From the NCBI RefSeq assembly GCF_902459465.1, contig NC_047072.1:16597776-16661775 (forward strand): a stretch of 64,000 bases of DNA, in the 5' to 3' direction. Origin of the DNA: Asterias rubens. Lineage: Eukaryota; Echinodermata; Asteroidea; Forcipulatida; Asteriidae. Below are positions 1 through 11,929 of this stretch, piece after piece. The translations under genes and the position numbers were made by a program. Every line of letters starts with the position of its first letter. Positions within the stretch are counted from its first letter, which is position 1. The notes under the pieces were generated by a model that made no database searches, was not told the DNA's origin, and worked only from the letters and a program-made list of their open reading frames with translations.

Positions 1-765
1 TAGATCAAGAACAATCCATAGTCATTTTCTTTAAAAGATAATATTCTTAAAACAAACATTGCATTCTGTGTGTTTTGAGTTCTCTAGTTCCTCTGAAAAA
101 TTAGGGCGGGAGGCCGAAGAAAAGTAAGATGGGAAAGAAAATTTAATAACATGGAAGTGGGTTAAATGTTTCAAGTCATACCTCACATGGAAACTGTGTA
201 AAAATATCACTTTATTTGATAATGTTTAAGAGCGAAATGTTAAATATAACGTCACCGAAGAGCAAAAAACAAACTGGTTTGTAAATCACCCAAGAAGGAA
301 ATTCTGCGGCAGGCATCAAGCTCAAATTAAATTTTGTTTTGATTTAATATCACCAGAATTCAGGATTGAAGTATTACATTTTCGATTCGTTTTTAGGATA
401 TCACAAAAGAGTAAACCCAAATGGTTTCAAATACAGTGGCATACTGCGCCATTTACACTTGAGATACACATTTCTAGTTTCCCTCCCCTTTTTACAAACA
501 CTAATCGGAAAATGAATGAATCTCTAAAATGAGTTTGACCTTTACTTTATCGGGTATTTTTGCCAAGATTATAGCTATTACCCCAAAGTCAACTCTTACT
601 ATAATGCAAGCAGCTCATTATTACAAAAGCCAGTGTAATTATTACAGTCAATAATTCATGAAAGTACCTATCAAACAATGGACTGGCAGAGTCAAGGTCA
701 TTATGAAATACTTATGCCTTCTTAATTATTAATCCAGTAACGGTTGTGGGGGATGTTTATGTTTC
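1..765. other. Intergenic, nothing recognised
   Basis: AT-rich single-copy-looking sequence. I see no open frame with coding character, no RNA gene and no repeat shared with the rest of the window. Confidence 0.4.
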
Positions 766-770
766 TTTTG

Positions 771-974
771 AATAGTCTTCCTGTGCATATTCGCCAAGCT
801 AATACTTTACAATGTTTTAAGTTCCTGTTGAAAACTCATTTGTTTAAAGCTTCTTTTTTGTAATTTGCCTATTTATATCTTGTATCTTTCTCTAATTGTT
901 TATTTTATTGTTTCTTTTATGCGCTTAGAGGCTTTTGCATTAGGCGCTTTACAAATGTCTTATTATTATTATTA

Positions 975-1012
<38 letters not shown>
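771..1012 (+). mobile_element. 3' end of a non-LTR retrotransposon (LINE relic)
   Basis: Bases 771-863 read as the last 30 codons of a LINE polyprotein. The reading starts NSLPVHIRQANTLQCFKF, continues to KTHLF and ends in TAA. The pattern N-S-L-P-x-x-I-R ... F-K-x-x-L-K-T-x-L-F is the usual C-terminus of L2/CR1-type elements. It is followed by a short 3' UTR ending in GGCGCTTTACAAATG and a TTA microsatellite (about 958-1012), a common tail for such elements in marine invertebrates. The element is severely 5' truncated. The clade is my inference. Confidence 0.7.
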
Positions 1013-1097
1013 TGCACATATCTTGAATAGGGAATGAGCATCATTGTTTGTTGTTTGCTTGGTTGTTTGTTTGTGGGGGGTTGCATGGATGTATGAT

Positions 1098-1165
1098 TCG
1101 TTTTTGCTTGACAATGCAAGTGCACCAAGGCATTTTCTCCTAGGTTAAGGGCACCCTATGAGGAA
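1098..1165 (-). repeat. Fragment of dispersed repeat family B
   Basis: Contains GTGCACCAAGGCATTTTCTC and a following GGGCACCCTATGAGG. These match, in the same orientation, the longer copy at 13180-13335 and, inverted, the copies inside 1559-2080 and at 24430-24525. The nature of the family is unknown. Confidence 0.5.
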
Positions 1166-1558
1166 AGTGTACAATTTATGCGAGACGTGTGAACTGGAAG
1201 TAAAATGAACACATGTGACCTTAGTGTTATAGTTGTCGAGACGCACACGTGTAGCAACTCTGTTAACACTTTTTGATCGCAAGATCCAATTTCTTCTCAC
1301 TTCAGTCCAGTTCTTGACCAAATGCCCTCTTTGTTTCTATGAAAGGGTGAGAGATTCACCACCAACCCTCAGAAGTAATTTCACAAAATTGTAGGTGTTG
1401 CTTTTTTTTATAGACGCGCTTTGGATTGAATACTACTAGAGCCGATTACACATTACATCCATCTCAAGATGACCCTTCAGTGTTACTGTAGTGGTTTTAA
1501 TTCTGAAATCACCATGGATCAATCTTAGTTGTTGTGAAATCGAGCTCATAGCTCATCC

Positions 1559-2080
1559 TTAAAGGCACTGGGCACCTTTGATAATTGTCAAAGACCAGTA
1601 TTCTCACTTCGTGTATCCCAACATATGCAACATACATTAATAACAAATCTGTGCAAATTTGGACTCAATTGGTCATTGCGATTGGTCATCGCAGTTGCAC
1701 AAAATACGTGTTTGCTTTCAGAAGCCATTAAAAGGCTTCAGGCCTAAAGTATTTTTATTTGTGTGAGAAATTACTCCAGAGGGAGCCGTTTCTCACAATG
1801 TTTTTTACTATCAAAAACTCTCCGTTGCTTGTTACCAAGAAAGTGTATATGCTATTACACAATATTGTATTGATTCAGACCTAATACTTCACGAAGGCAA
1901 CGGATGTGATTGCCCCCATGCCCCCTGGTCATTGCCCTGGTGATCGGCCCCAGTAGAAATTCCAAATTCCTCTTAGGGTGCCCTTTACCAAGGAGGAAAT
2001 GTCTTGGTGCCCTTGCCCTTTCAAACAACGAAGCATACATGCCTGTTGATTGATTAACCAATGGTGTCCAGTGCCTTTAA
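1559..2080 (+). mobile_element. TTAA-flanked MITE (family A) with nested repeat B
   Basis: A non-autonomous DNA element. Its left end is TTAAAGGCACTGGGCACC and its right end GGTGTCCAGTGCCTTTAA, so termini and TTAA flank are inverted. The body carries the family's recurrent blocks: AATTGTCAAAGACCAGT, GGGAGCCGTTTCTCACAATG and a pyrimidine-rich segment. Between about 1856 and 2050 it is interrupted by repeat B (GGTGCCCTTGCCCTTTCAAA), so a second insertion landed inside an older one. Confidence 0.8.
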
Positions 2081-2439
2081 AAAAAAAGATAAATTTCCAA
2101 ATCGGTCTGCAATAAATATTCACCGGCTCAGCCGACTTTTAAATATATGAGACTGTGCACCTCTGACAAATGGATTTACGAAAAAGCGATTCGTTCACAC
2201 TACATGTAGTCAATATCAATAGTTTGTCATTATGATTGATTTGTCGCCAAAGGCTGACTAACAATTGAAAGCACTCGTGATAACTCAACGATCCCACAAA
2301 TAAACAAGGTGTTCAATTCAGTAACACGTGCATTCACACCCGGCCCAGATCCATACAATATAACCCGATGAAAAATCAATCATAGTGTCCGATATCATGT
2401 AGCTTGCAAGACTGAATACTAAATGTCGTGGGGTAAAGA

Positions 2440-2725
2440 GTTAAGACTTGTCTTATCAAGGGTTGGAACGAGTTACCCGTCCTAACTTAGGACAACTTCT
2501 AAAGAGTCTCATGTCCTAACTTGGGACTACCCTGCAGCCATTTTCACCAAACGCTATAGGATTAATCCTATCTCGAGTTAGGATGAGTAAATTATCCTAA
2601 CTTAGAGGGTGTTTTCAATGCATTCAACGTGTTCGGTAACAGAACGTAAGTCGTCTTAAGTCCTAAGATTAATCTTAAGTTAGGAAGTTATATGACTAGT
2701 CCTAACAAAGGACTACCCTTAGCTC
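2440..2725. repeat. Palindrome-rich repeat built on TTAGGAC motifs
   Basis: GTCCTAACTTAGGAC, CCTAACTTGGGAC, GTTAGGAT/ATCCTAAC and TAAGTCCTAAGATTAATCTT recur in both orientations over about 280 bp, so the segment can fold on itself repeatedly. It resembles a MITE made of short inverted repeats. No transposase or clear target duplication is visible. Confidence 0.5.
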
Positions 2726-2741
2726 ATTAAGAGTTAAACAA

Positions 2742-2880
2742 TTCTCCTGAAGACGAGCAGAGTATTCTAATTGAAACGTCGAGACCAAACTGGCTCTTTT
2801 CAGAGCCAACACTCCCGCAAGTTTACTATTATTATTAGTTTATTCGTATTCTTCCTAATACCTTGCAAAGCTTCAAACAT
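2742..2880 (+). mobile_element. Penelope/retrozyme-like fragment with hammerhead motif (copy 1)
   Basis: A hammerhead-type core is present: CTGAAGA at 2747-2753 and GAAACGTC at 2773-2780. Stem I can form between TCTC just before the core and GAGA just after it. Stem II is decayed in this copy. A hairpin, GGCTCTTTTCAGAGCC, follows at 2792-2807, then CAACACTCCC and CAAAGCTTC. The same order of blocks recurs at 17.8, 25.2 and 25.6 kb and, inverted, at 21.9 and 44.2 kb. Hammerheads with a minimal stem III are known from Penelope-like elements and retrozymes; assignment here is by motif. Confidence 0.6.
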
Positions 2881-3428
2881 CACTTCACAAAGTTTGCTTA
2901 TTGCAAATCTTGGGCTTTACACTTTATGGTAACTTTCCAACTTGAGTACCGGAACAAATAAAATCAAATTTCAGAAAGACTCTTTCGATTTGGAATGCAC
3001 GTAATAATTAAATTAAATTTCCAACTTAAAAATTACCGACAGTTCCGTGAGAATACTAATTACTTTGTAATTTCTTTTGGCAGGATCTTGGCGAACAACT
3101 ATCTTTTAAGTTGATGTTTTGCTTAGCAATTACACGACAACGAATGAATAATATTGTGTCCACGGTAAACATTCAAACAATTCTGAGCTGATTTAATCAA
3201 AGTTATTGGCCGTCGACGCCCGGAAAAATTATATTGAATTCTAAAAACCCGGATGTTTGTGTTGAAGACATCAGATTTGTAGTTTAATAAAAGCCATATT
3301 AATTTTGTCAAGCATCCTTTTTTTTTTTTTATATATATTTGTAAAGACTACGAGCTTCGATGTTAATTTGTAAAATTCTATCCATATCAATTGTATACAG
3401 GCCTCGATGAAGCTATGATTTGCTTTGT

Positions 3429-3812
3429 TTAAAGGCAGTGGACACTATTGGGTTACTCAAAATAATTATTGGCATAAAACCTTACTTGGTAACGAGTAAT
3501 GGGGACAGGTTGATAGTATAAAACATAGTGGGAAACGGCTCCCTCTGAAGTGACATTGTTTTGGAGGAAGAAGTAATTTTCCACGAATTTGATTTCGAGA
3601 CCTCAAGTTTAGAACTTGAGGAAATCGAAATCAAGCATCTGAAAGCACACAACTTCGTGTGACAAGGGTGTTTTTTTCTTTCATTATTATCTCGCAACTC
3701 CGACGACCGATCGCTGAAATTTTCACAGGTTTGTTATTTTATGCATATGTTGAAATACACCAAGTGAGAAGTATGGTCTTTGACAATTACCAATAGTGTC
3801 CACTGTCTTTAA
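3429..3812 (+). mobile_element. Full-length family A MITE
   Basis: The best complete copy. It starts TTAAAGGCAGTGGACAC and ends GTGTCCACTGTCTTTAA, with TTAA at both ends. Its centre holds an imperfect palindrome, TTTCGAGACCTCAAGTTT against ACTTGAGGAAATCGAAAT. It has no coding capacity. TTAA targets suggest a piggyBac- or Kolobok-type transposase acting in trans. Confidence 0.85.
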
Positions 3813-4341
3813 GTGTCTATAGTCGGGAACCTGTTTGACATCATGTAGCCTAAAGTGTTGAGCTTCAGTATTATTTTAATATTTTCGCTTACAATATACG
3901 GTGTCAGGACACTTCGTACCTTGGACACTTCGTTTCTTCTTACAAGACACTTCATACCTTCTTACATTTTAAAACCTTTACTGGACAACACAAACGAAAA
4001 CAAGTATCTGACCGCGGAGGAAGGACCTTGTGGATGGGGGAATGGTTGACATTTTATGTGAGAAAGTCTTAAAAACTAAGACAAAATATTCAGCTTGTTT
4101 ATGATGCTTAAAAAAAAAAAAAAAAAAAATCAACATGTTGTGTTTGTGGTCACATGGTTATTCGTTTGACTTGCTTCCACACACGACTACCAATGATGTC
4201 ACTCTTCTCTTTATATACAAGTTTATGCAAATCATACAGATTTACAAACAAAAGGAAAACAAGACGTAAAAAGAACTTTCCAAAGAAACTTGAGCAGGTA
4301 TTTTGCCACTTTTTTCCCTATGTATTCCACCAATAGCAACA

Positions 4342-4500
4342 GTTTTACAAACTACTTTGTTGAACAATTTGTGTATACAAATTGTGTCGTCACAGGGCCA
4401 GCTTAGATTAAAAACAAGGGGAAAAGATAACACTGATTTTACAAACTACTTTCTCAAACAAGTTGTGTATTAACAATCTGTGATGTCACGAGACCAGCTG
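4342..4500 (+). repeat. Diverged ~65-bp direct repeat
   Basis: TTTTACAAACTACTTT followed by a CAAATTGTGT-like block and CAGGGCCAGCT occurs at about 4342-4405. It recurs as TTTTACAAACTACTTT ... GAGACCAGCTGA at 4437-4500. This is a short local duplication with no coding meaning. Confidence 0.55.
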
Positions 4501-5515
4501 ACGTAGTTCATTGAACCAAGCTGCACTGGACTTTCGGCATTATGTTGAAGCGCTTGCACTTTTAATTTAATAAAAACCCTTCTACCCACATTCGAATTTA
4601 CGTTCTTTACAAATATTTACCAAGTCCGAAGATTAAGCAAACACAAAACGAGTACAAAAAGAGAGAGTTGTAAACCACCGCAAAACTTCAACTAGCGTTT
4701 ATATTAAAAAAATTACAAAGTAAAAAAACAAGGGAAAGGAAAAAGAGCTGTCGCCAGAATCTAATAAACAATAATCACATCACGTAATCAACACTGGCCT
4801 GAGATTGAAAACAATGAACATAGGACCTAATCAACACTCTGCCGATGATCTAAGATTGAACAGCAACCATCGTCTGCGCGTCCAGCATTATTATCTTTCC
4901 TTATTTTATTAAGCTATAATTACAGCAAGTGATGACGGTCTATGACGTTGAAGACATTCAAGATAATATTTAATAATTATGTTTTAATATTATTTGGAGT
5001 CAGGATGTGTAAGTTCAATGACTGTGCTTTCCATATTCTTTAGAAATTTGTTTTGTTCATTTAATAATCGTCATCGGAACAGGAGCCACGACAAAATCAC
5101 ACACACAATGGAACCTTTATAAGAGCGGTATTGACTCAAATATATTCAGCTCTTGAAATTTTCAAGAGAGGACAGTTCAATTAATTTGTGATATAAGTGA
5201 GCTTCCTCTACCCGTCATATGGCAGCGTCCCATTACACAATACAACAATGAATACAATTTGAATAGAAGTTTCGATCGGCGATTTCTTTGGTATCAGTTC
5301 TGTGTTTTGTAAGAGTGCATTACTAAGTTACAGAAAACATCTAAAGGCGACGTATTAAGTTTCTTTGTTTGTGAGAGCAATGTTGGACAGTGAAGCAAAC
5401 CAAAGTAAAGTTTACTGTACTGCATTGACTTTACAAAAAGATAAGAAAACCACACAATATTATAAACCAACAAAAGTTTAAAAGAAACAACAATTTAGTT
5501 GAAGTATAAGTGTGA
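4501..5515. other. Intergenic, nothing recognised
   Basis: AT-rich sequence with no convincing exon, RNA gene or copy of the window's repeat families. Confidence 0.4.
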
Positions 5516-5556
5516 AGCGACAGCGACGGTAACAGCGACAGCGACAGCGACAGAGC

Positions 5557-5608
<52 letters not shown>

Positions 5609-5624
5609 GCGACAGCGACAGAGC

Positions 5625-5691
<67 letters not shown>

Positions 5692-5710
5692 GCAACAGCA
5701 ACAACAGCAA

Positions 5711-5773
<63 letters not shown>

Positions 5774-5780
5774 CAACCAT
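5516..5780 (+). repeat. Compound trinucleotide microsatellite (CAA)n/(CAG)n
   Basis: The order is imperfect CGACAG repeats, 17 CAA units (5556-5606), a CAGCGACAGCGACAGAG spacer, 22 CAA units (5624-5689), a mixed CAG/CAA stretch, 17 uninterrupted CAG units (5714-5764) and four CAA. The spacer occurs twice, so part of the array was duplicated as a block. Any reading frame gives homopolymers (Gln/Asn/Ser on +; Leu/Val/Cys/Ala on -). The + frame lacks an upstream ATG and no splice context is evident, so I treat it as non-coding. Confidence 0.95.
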
Positions 5781-6151
5781 AAGGACACAAAATGTAAATC
5801 TAAAGAACGTTCTTTAAGCAGTTTAGAAAATTTCCCAAAATGACAACAGAAAACAATTGTGATTATTCACATAATTATGTACAAATGACATTGTAAGATG
5901 ATTCATAAATACCCCAGGCAGTTCCGCCATTCGGCCTTCAGCTCGGGCCTTTATCGCACGACCACGGCCATTTAACAAACTAGTCGCTACCCTTTTATTA
6001 TCTTATTAATTAGCGAAGCCAAACGTAAACCAACAAGTAACTTTATGCAAACACGATTTACAAAATCAATATAGTCCCTCATGTTGAACAAATATTAATT
6101 AGAAAAATAATGTTCATGTTCAAACATACATAACGTGATCGTTGAGCATAC

Positions 6152-6503
6152 TTAAATGTACTGGACGCTATCGGTATAAACTCAAAATAATTGTTAGCAT
6201 AAACACTTACTTGGTACTGTGGGAAACAGCTCCCTCTGAAGTAACGTAGTTTTTGAGAAAGAGATGATTTCTCAGTCAAATAATAAAATAATCCAGGCCT
6301 GAAGCATTTTCATACTATTATAATTAAAGCACACACATTAATGTGCATAAAGGATGTTTTTCTTTTGTTATCGTCATGCAACTTCGATGACCAATATTGA
6401 GCCCAAATGTTCACATGTTTGTTTTTATGTGCATGTGTTAAGATACACCAAGTGAGACGACTGGTCTTTAACAATTACCATTAGGTGTCGGAAGTGTCTT
6501 TAA
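6152..6503 (+). mobile_element. Family A MITE (diverged copy)
   Basis: TTAA at both ends. Recognisable family blocks are ACTCAAAATAATTGTTAGCA, CAGCTCCCTCTGAAGTAACG, GCAACTTCGATGACCAAT and GATACACCAAGTGAGACGAC. Terminal repeats are eroded. Confidence 0.75.
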
Positions 6504-6637
6504 CACGTTGCATCTATATCAACATCTTCAATAGCAATTAAGATATTTACAACGAGTTAATGAGATATCGATTTGGATATAGGTGCTTTTAATATTTGTT
6601 TTAATCATCAAGACATACATTTATGCAAAAGAACAGC

Positions 6638-6692
6638 TTCACTGATGTTTGCACTGTACTTCACTGATGTTTGCACTGTACTTCACTGATAG
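6638..6692 (+). repeat. 22-bp tandem repeat, 2.5 copies
   Basis: The unit CTTCACTGATGTTTGCACTGTA is repeated at 6638 and 6660, with a partial third copy from 6682. The copies are perfect, implying recent slippage. Confidence 0.85.
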
Positions 6693-6715
6693 CAGATAAA
6701 TTATGCACAGCACAA

Positions 6716-7045
6716 TTAAAGGCAGTGGACACTATTGGTAATTGTCAAAGACCAGTCTTCTCACTTGGTGTATCCCAACAAACTAACAAATCTGTGAAAA
6801 TTTGGACTCAATTGGTTATTGAAGTTGCAAGAGAATAATGAAGAAGAAAAAAACATCACCCAGCTGCATTACTTTGTGTGCTTTCAGATGCATAATAAAA
6901 GGCTTTTTTTATTTGAGCATTTGAGTGAGAAATTACTTCTTTCTCAAAAACTACGTTACATCAGAGGGAGCCGTTTCTGACAATGTTTTAAACAATCAAC
7001 ACCTCTCCACTACTCGTTACCAAGTAAGTTTTATGCTTACCGACC
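6716..7045 (-). mobile_element. Family A MITE, one end lost
   Basis: Begins TTAAAGGCAGTGGACACT, followed by AATTGTCAAAGACCAGTC and ACTTGGTGTATCCCAACA. Its body runs to CTCGTTACCAAGTAAGTTTT, but the expected closing inverted repeat is missing. Confidence 0.75.
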
Positions 7046-7407
7046 TGCAATAAAGTAAAAATATCCTTTTTTCCTTCAAGTTTAACATTATTTTGGAAAC
7101 CCTCTTATGCGTGTACATAAACAATCAATAAACAAAAAGAGCAAAGTTAAAATAAGCAAAGGAGGGAGATACTTAAAGATTGCAATCCGAAGGGATTGTT
7201 ATTGGAAACTGTTTTGGATCTTAAAATGTTTTGCTTTTAAAAATCCGGGACATTTACTTCCAAGGTTTTTTGGTTAGATGTACGGGCTAGATTATGATCA
7301 AAGCATGCAACCCTTCAATGTTTGATCAGCTTATAGGTCATGCAGCCAACTCTGCAATTACTATCTATAAATAAACAGTAAGCGGGCTATTTTACGTTTT
7401 TGTTTAA

Positions 7408-7795
7408 ATCAGAGACGGATAAGTTTCATTTCTGTTCTTGACACACTTAAGTGACGAACCATTTCTTGAATTAGTTGTAAATACTTCTTATCTTTTATCA
7501 ATGTAACAATTCAAGTTGGGTTGTCATAGCTTTTAAACAATTAGGACAACGAAGCTCCAGAAAATGTAAAACCCATAAGAGGTAAGCTGCAGTTTCCATT
7601 TAGAGACGTATAAGTTTCATTCCTGTTCGTAACAAACCTAAGTGACACACGACTGCTGGAAGTAATTTTAAATACCTTTGAACTTTTGTCATAGTAAAAG
7701 TTTAAGTAGAATTATCACAGCTTTATAAGTTGATTTAGCACCTTAAAATGTAAAATAACGAACAGATATAGAGAAAAGCTGCAAATTTAATTGAT
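7408..7795 (+). repeat. Diverged ~190-bp tandem duplication
   Basis: The block GAGACGGATAAGTTTCATTT ... CTTAAGTGACGAACC ... AAATACTTCTTATCTTTT ... AGCTGCAGTTT (7408-7600) recurs as GAGACGTATAAGTTTCATTC ... CTAAGTGACACACG ... AAATACCTTTGAACTTTT ... AGCTGCAAATTT (7602-7790). The unit is non-coding. Confidence 0.65.
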
Positions 7796-7799
7796 TTCA

Positions 7800-8930
7800 A
7801 CTGTCTTCCATTTATGATTTACACGCACCCACACGTGATAACATTATTACACTATTTCTTATCAGACTGGTGAGAAATATAAGAACGTATGGGTTACAAC
7901 AAAACAACAATTATATGTGTGACTGTTTTAGTATGCATCATTTGTGAATTGTTTTGGGAATATTTTACCCATGGATATACTACATAAAAAACCTATAGAT
8001 AAAACCTTAAACGGCACTAAAATCGTTTCTCAAAGCCAATGTCGGCATGTTATAAGGTTAATGCCATTGACACGACTGTAATAAACACTTAGGCCTATAT
8101 TGCATTTGCAAGTAAAATCCTTTTTCTAGACTTCGTGGTCGACATACTAAACTTAAAGCACATTATTCATTTTGGATGTCAATATATAACTAAACATCTC
8201 ACACTACTGTCAGGAAGTGTTGTATAATAACACAGTTAAACCGAACCAGGAATGCTGTTAATGGATTGGAGTATATTAGACCGAATGTTCAATGATTTAT
8301 TCGTGACTAACTCAAACGAGTCGTGCACAGTTGCTCTTCTCACTATTCATTATCCAAGTTATTCAAACTCCTGGTACGACCGATGTTTAATGGCACGCTA
8401 TATGAATTATGATATAATAATCAATTTTTGCCACTGTTTATGTTGAGCGGTCAGGGCCCCACAAAGTGCAGTTAAAGCGATTTGAGCGAGATAAACTTTG
8501 TCCACTGTACGGACAAAACTATTCAGACAATTTTGGCTTGTTGTCAACAAACTTGAAATTGTTTAAACTAATGTACATATATTTTTCTGTCAACTCGAAT
8601 AGGGTCTGTTTATATACGTTTGGTAAGGACTTTGTAATGTAATGGTTATAAAACACTTACTTGGTAATCAGTACAACAGCATTTTTAGAATCAAACGTTT
8701 TACCTTGAAGTAATGCGGTTATGGACAAATATACAACTTGTATCTAAATTTTTGAATTTGAATTCGAGAAGAGTTACCGACGTTTAAAGGTTAGTTTTAT
8801 GGTATCTACTAATATATAGGATTGACAAAAATAGTGTTTTACAATTACCACACAAATCCAATCCCTTTAAATAATGTTTTCAAGAAAGCATTTTTTTTTT
8901 ACATTCCGGTTTTGACTCACAGCTTTCTGT
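7800..8930. other. Intergenic, little recognised
   Basis: No coding exon seen. Around 8600-8870 a degenerate segment with AAACACTTACTTGGTAATCA and a terminal AATTACCACAC is probably a decayed MITE related to families A or C. Confidence 0.35.
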
Positions 8931-8934
8931 TGAG

Positions 8935-9455
8935 AATTACTGCGTCTTGTGCCAAATATTAAAATAATGTTTTAGAGCATTACTTTAAGGCTAAGTGGCG
9001 GTTGGATATTGACCAAGAATGTAAAGTGTTTGTTTTGGTCATCACAAAAGGAAACTTGTCACAGAAAAGAAAATTGAGCTTGTCGAAGAAATAACTGCTT
9101 CTTGTGCCAAAATGAAAATGTTTCGGTCATTACAAAAGAAATCTAGAACAGAAAATGAAATTGAGCAGGGAAATAACTGCTTCATGTGCCAAAATCAAAT
9201 AGTGTTTTTAGAGCATAACTTATCAGGCTAAGGGACAGTTGTATAATGACAAAATTGGTCAAGTGTTTGTTTCGTTCTTTAAAAGAAAACTATAGGAACA
9301 GAAAAGAAGACTAAGCAGGAGAAGGACTGCTTCTTGCGCCAAGATGAGAACGTATTGTTAGTGCGTTGTAAGGGCCAGTTGGTTAATGACAAAAAGGGTC
9401 AAGTGTTTGTTACGGTCATTACAAGAAGACTAACTTGTAACAGAAAAGGAAATTT
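8935..9455 (+). repeat. Degenerate tandem repeat, four units
   Basis: The anchor ACTGCTTCTTGTGCCAAAAT, or a close variant, starts units at about 8938, 9094, 9176 and 9326. Units also share CAAGTGTTTGTTTCGGTCAT-like and AACAGAAAAGGAAATTGAGC-like blocks. Lengths are near 156, 82, 150 and 127 bp, the second having an internal deletion. No reading frame survives across units. Confidence 0.7.
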
Positions 9456-10564
9456 CCTTGACGTCGGGCACTTCAACGTCAAGATCACTTAGTAATTACT
9501 ATCGCTTTATTTCCCCAGGGGTCAAGGGGTGTACGTCCTAACGGATTTACGCTAACTGCACCAGACTTATTAGCCGTCATCACAATTGCATTAGGAACGG
9601 TAAAAGCAGAAATGGTTACCAGACGGTGGTGGGGACAATATTTAAAAAAAATGTACTTATAAGTCTCCAAAATGATACAAGATGCTGAAAGGAAAACAAG
9701 ACAGTCTTAAGACACTGTCGACCAGCTACAGACTAAAGAACACAAATAGGCCTACAATACAATTCAAGATTATTGTATCACATATTACATAGCTACACTC
9801 TGGTTCTAAACCACACACGATGTTAGACTGGTTATACAAGTCCTTTAGTCCGCAACTCATGTCATGTAAAGCATTAGATGCCAATATTACGCTATCGTAC
9901 AATCACTCGTACGATCACTAGACAGAAAAGACTCGCCACTTCAACGCATCAACATTCCACCAGTATTTAGTTTAGCTGATATTTCAAGTTCAAATTAATA
10001 TCACATAAACACAACCCCGCTGTCATGATGTTTATATGAAGTCCAAACACTTCATAGTTAAAGAACCAGACGACTCTTGGTCAAAATACTTTTTGTTCCC
10101 TTCCATCAAAACACGTGTTTACGTTCATTTATTTGAAGTGCGAGCGCGGAGAGTAAAAACCCGACGGCTCTTGAATGGTGCATATTTCGGCTGCTCGGCA
10201 AAGAAAAATGTTAATAAAGTACGATCACATTGAAGTGATTTATAAGTCTCAAAGACTGACAGGGGATTGAATTAAAGTGACCTATCAGTTGATAGTACAG
10301 ATGCAAGGTTTGGGTTACTCACATTTTGTTTTCTTTCATGGAGGTTGCCAAATAGAGAACTGCGACGCAAGGGTAGTACACCACCTTAATAAGAAAGATA
10401 AATACGAAAAATAATTAAATTCTGGCTTGAAGATGATGGATTGAATATTAACATTTCCGTTGAAAATCATGAAGAGTGCAGACAAAATGACTTGTCTTCT
10501 ATAAGAGACAAAACCTAGCTGAAAAGGAACATTCGAAAAGCAAAAACCTGGTCTTCCAATTATT
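9456..10564. other. Intergenic, nothing recognised
   Basis: No conserved protein reading in either strand and no repeat shared with the rest of the window. The missing first exon of the downstream receptor was searched for by eye here and not found. Confidence 0.35.
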
Positions 10565-10923
10565 TTAAAGGCACTGAAAAAACGTTTGATAATTGTCAAA
10601 GACCAGTATTCTCACAGTAGACTCACTTGGTGAATCCCAACATAGGCTATGTATAAAATAACAAACCTTTGAAAATGTTTGCTCAATTGGCCATCGAATT
10701 TGCAAAAACACCCTTGTTACCCAAAATTATGGTGCTTTTAAATGCCTATAATAAGAGGCTTCAGGCCTGAAGTCTTTTAATATTTGAGTGAGAAATAACT
10801 TCTTTCTAAAAAACTACGTTACTTCAGAGGGAGCTGTTTCGCGCTATGTTTTTTTACTTTCAACAGCTCTCCATTGCTCGTTATAATTTTGAGTAATTGA
10901 CAATAGTGTCCAGTGCCCTTCAA
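10565..10923 (-). mobile_element. Family A MITE
   Basis: Starts TTAAAGGCACTGAAAAAACG and ends CAATAGTGTCCAGTGCCC, with AATTGTCAAAGACCAGTATT and GGGAGCTGTTTCGCGC inside. The right-hand TTAA is mutated to TTCAA. Confidence 0.75.
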
Positions 10924-11829
10924 TCTGTACTTTATTTCGAGAAACTACAACCTGTTGGATTCATCCTGAAATTTGTGATGAAGTAATGGAACTGCAACAA
11001 TTAATTAGTTAAACATGACCGACTGGTTGTCAACACGGATAACACGGGTAAGGGGACACCATTTCAACCGATTGGTTTTGCAATACGGAATTACAATGGT
11101 AAGAAAACCCCGGTCGAAACCTGGAAAGCTGAGCCTTTCTACAACTTTCAAACTCTCGAATAATGAGAGTTTTATTCATGAGTCTTGCTAACGATCATTA
11201 ACCTTGACTAACCTATTAAACACACTTGAGTTATCGTCAGTTCGTGACTATCAAATGGCCATAGGTAATGACAGAGTTAGCATTATGGAAATTATACAAG
11301 CATCATTTACGATCAGTAAAAACTGAAATATTATGGAAATATTATGGAGACGAAGATATGGGACCATTATTCGTCTCCCTTAATTTGCATATCAGTTTGG
11401 ATAACTAGGGCTTGTTTTGGTGCAATGCAATATAACATTATCAACATTTCTTGGGGGAAAATAAACCTCAACAATGCCCCCCCCCGAATATACCATAGCC
11501 TACTTGGGGAAGTTGCTGAGCACTGACACATAATTTTGATTCCCGGCCAAAACGTAATAAAGTTTCCTTTTTTTTGCAACTGGTGCCTATTATGTCACGT
11601 ACAACGTATTAACCGATATTGGTATTATACCAGTACTGGTGTAGTAATACGTTTGTACATGACAAAGTAATGTTCGTCTAGACAAAAATTATTTTGGTGA
11701 CACTATTTTACTCATTTCTCAAAAAGTACAGCACCTCTCAGCAGGTGCTTTAAGGGAAGCTTAAACTGCCAGTTAATTTACATAAAGATACTATAATTTA
11801 ATCACATTTTTCTTCGTTCTCTGATGCAG

Positions 11830-11929
11830 GATTCCACATTAAAGACACGTGTGGTAACCCCAACGTAGCTGTGACGTCATCACTTGATTTTATCACTAGT
11901 TCAGCCAACCTTGGAACTTGTAAAAACGA
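11830..11929 (+). CDS. Class C GPCR exon: flytrap DTC segment
   Basis: Acceptor CTGATGCAG and strong donor GTGAGTAA. It starts after one base of a Gly codon and ends with two bases of an Asp codon completed by the next exon. It encodes GFHIKDTCGNPNVAV and then a short helix. This matches the G-x-x-I-x-D-T-C strand of lobe 1 in the family (compare GFRIYDTC in the second receptor of this window). Confidence 0.75.

Noticed and set aside
5431-5843. Long open frames in three phases over the trinucleotide array, encoding poly-Leu, poly-Ala/Val, poly-Cys or poly-Gln/Asn/Ser
   Set aside because: Open only because a trinucleotide repeat lacks stops. The + frame starts at TTG and no splice or promoter context supports translation.
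5516-9455. CRISPR-like arrays
   Set aside because: The repeats are contiguous or degenerate without unique spacers, and the DNA is clearly animal.
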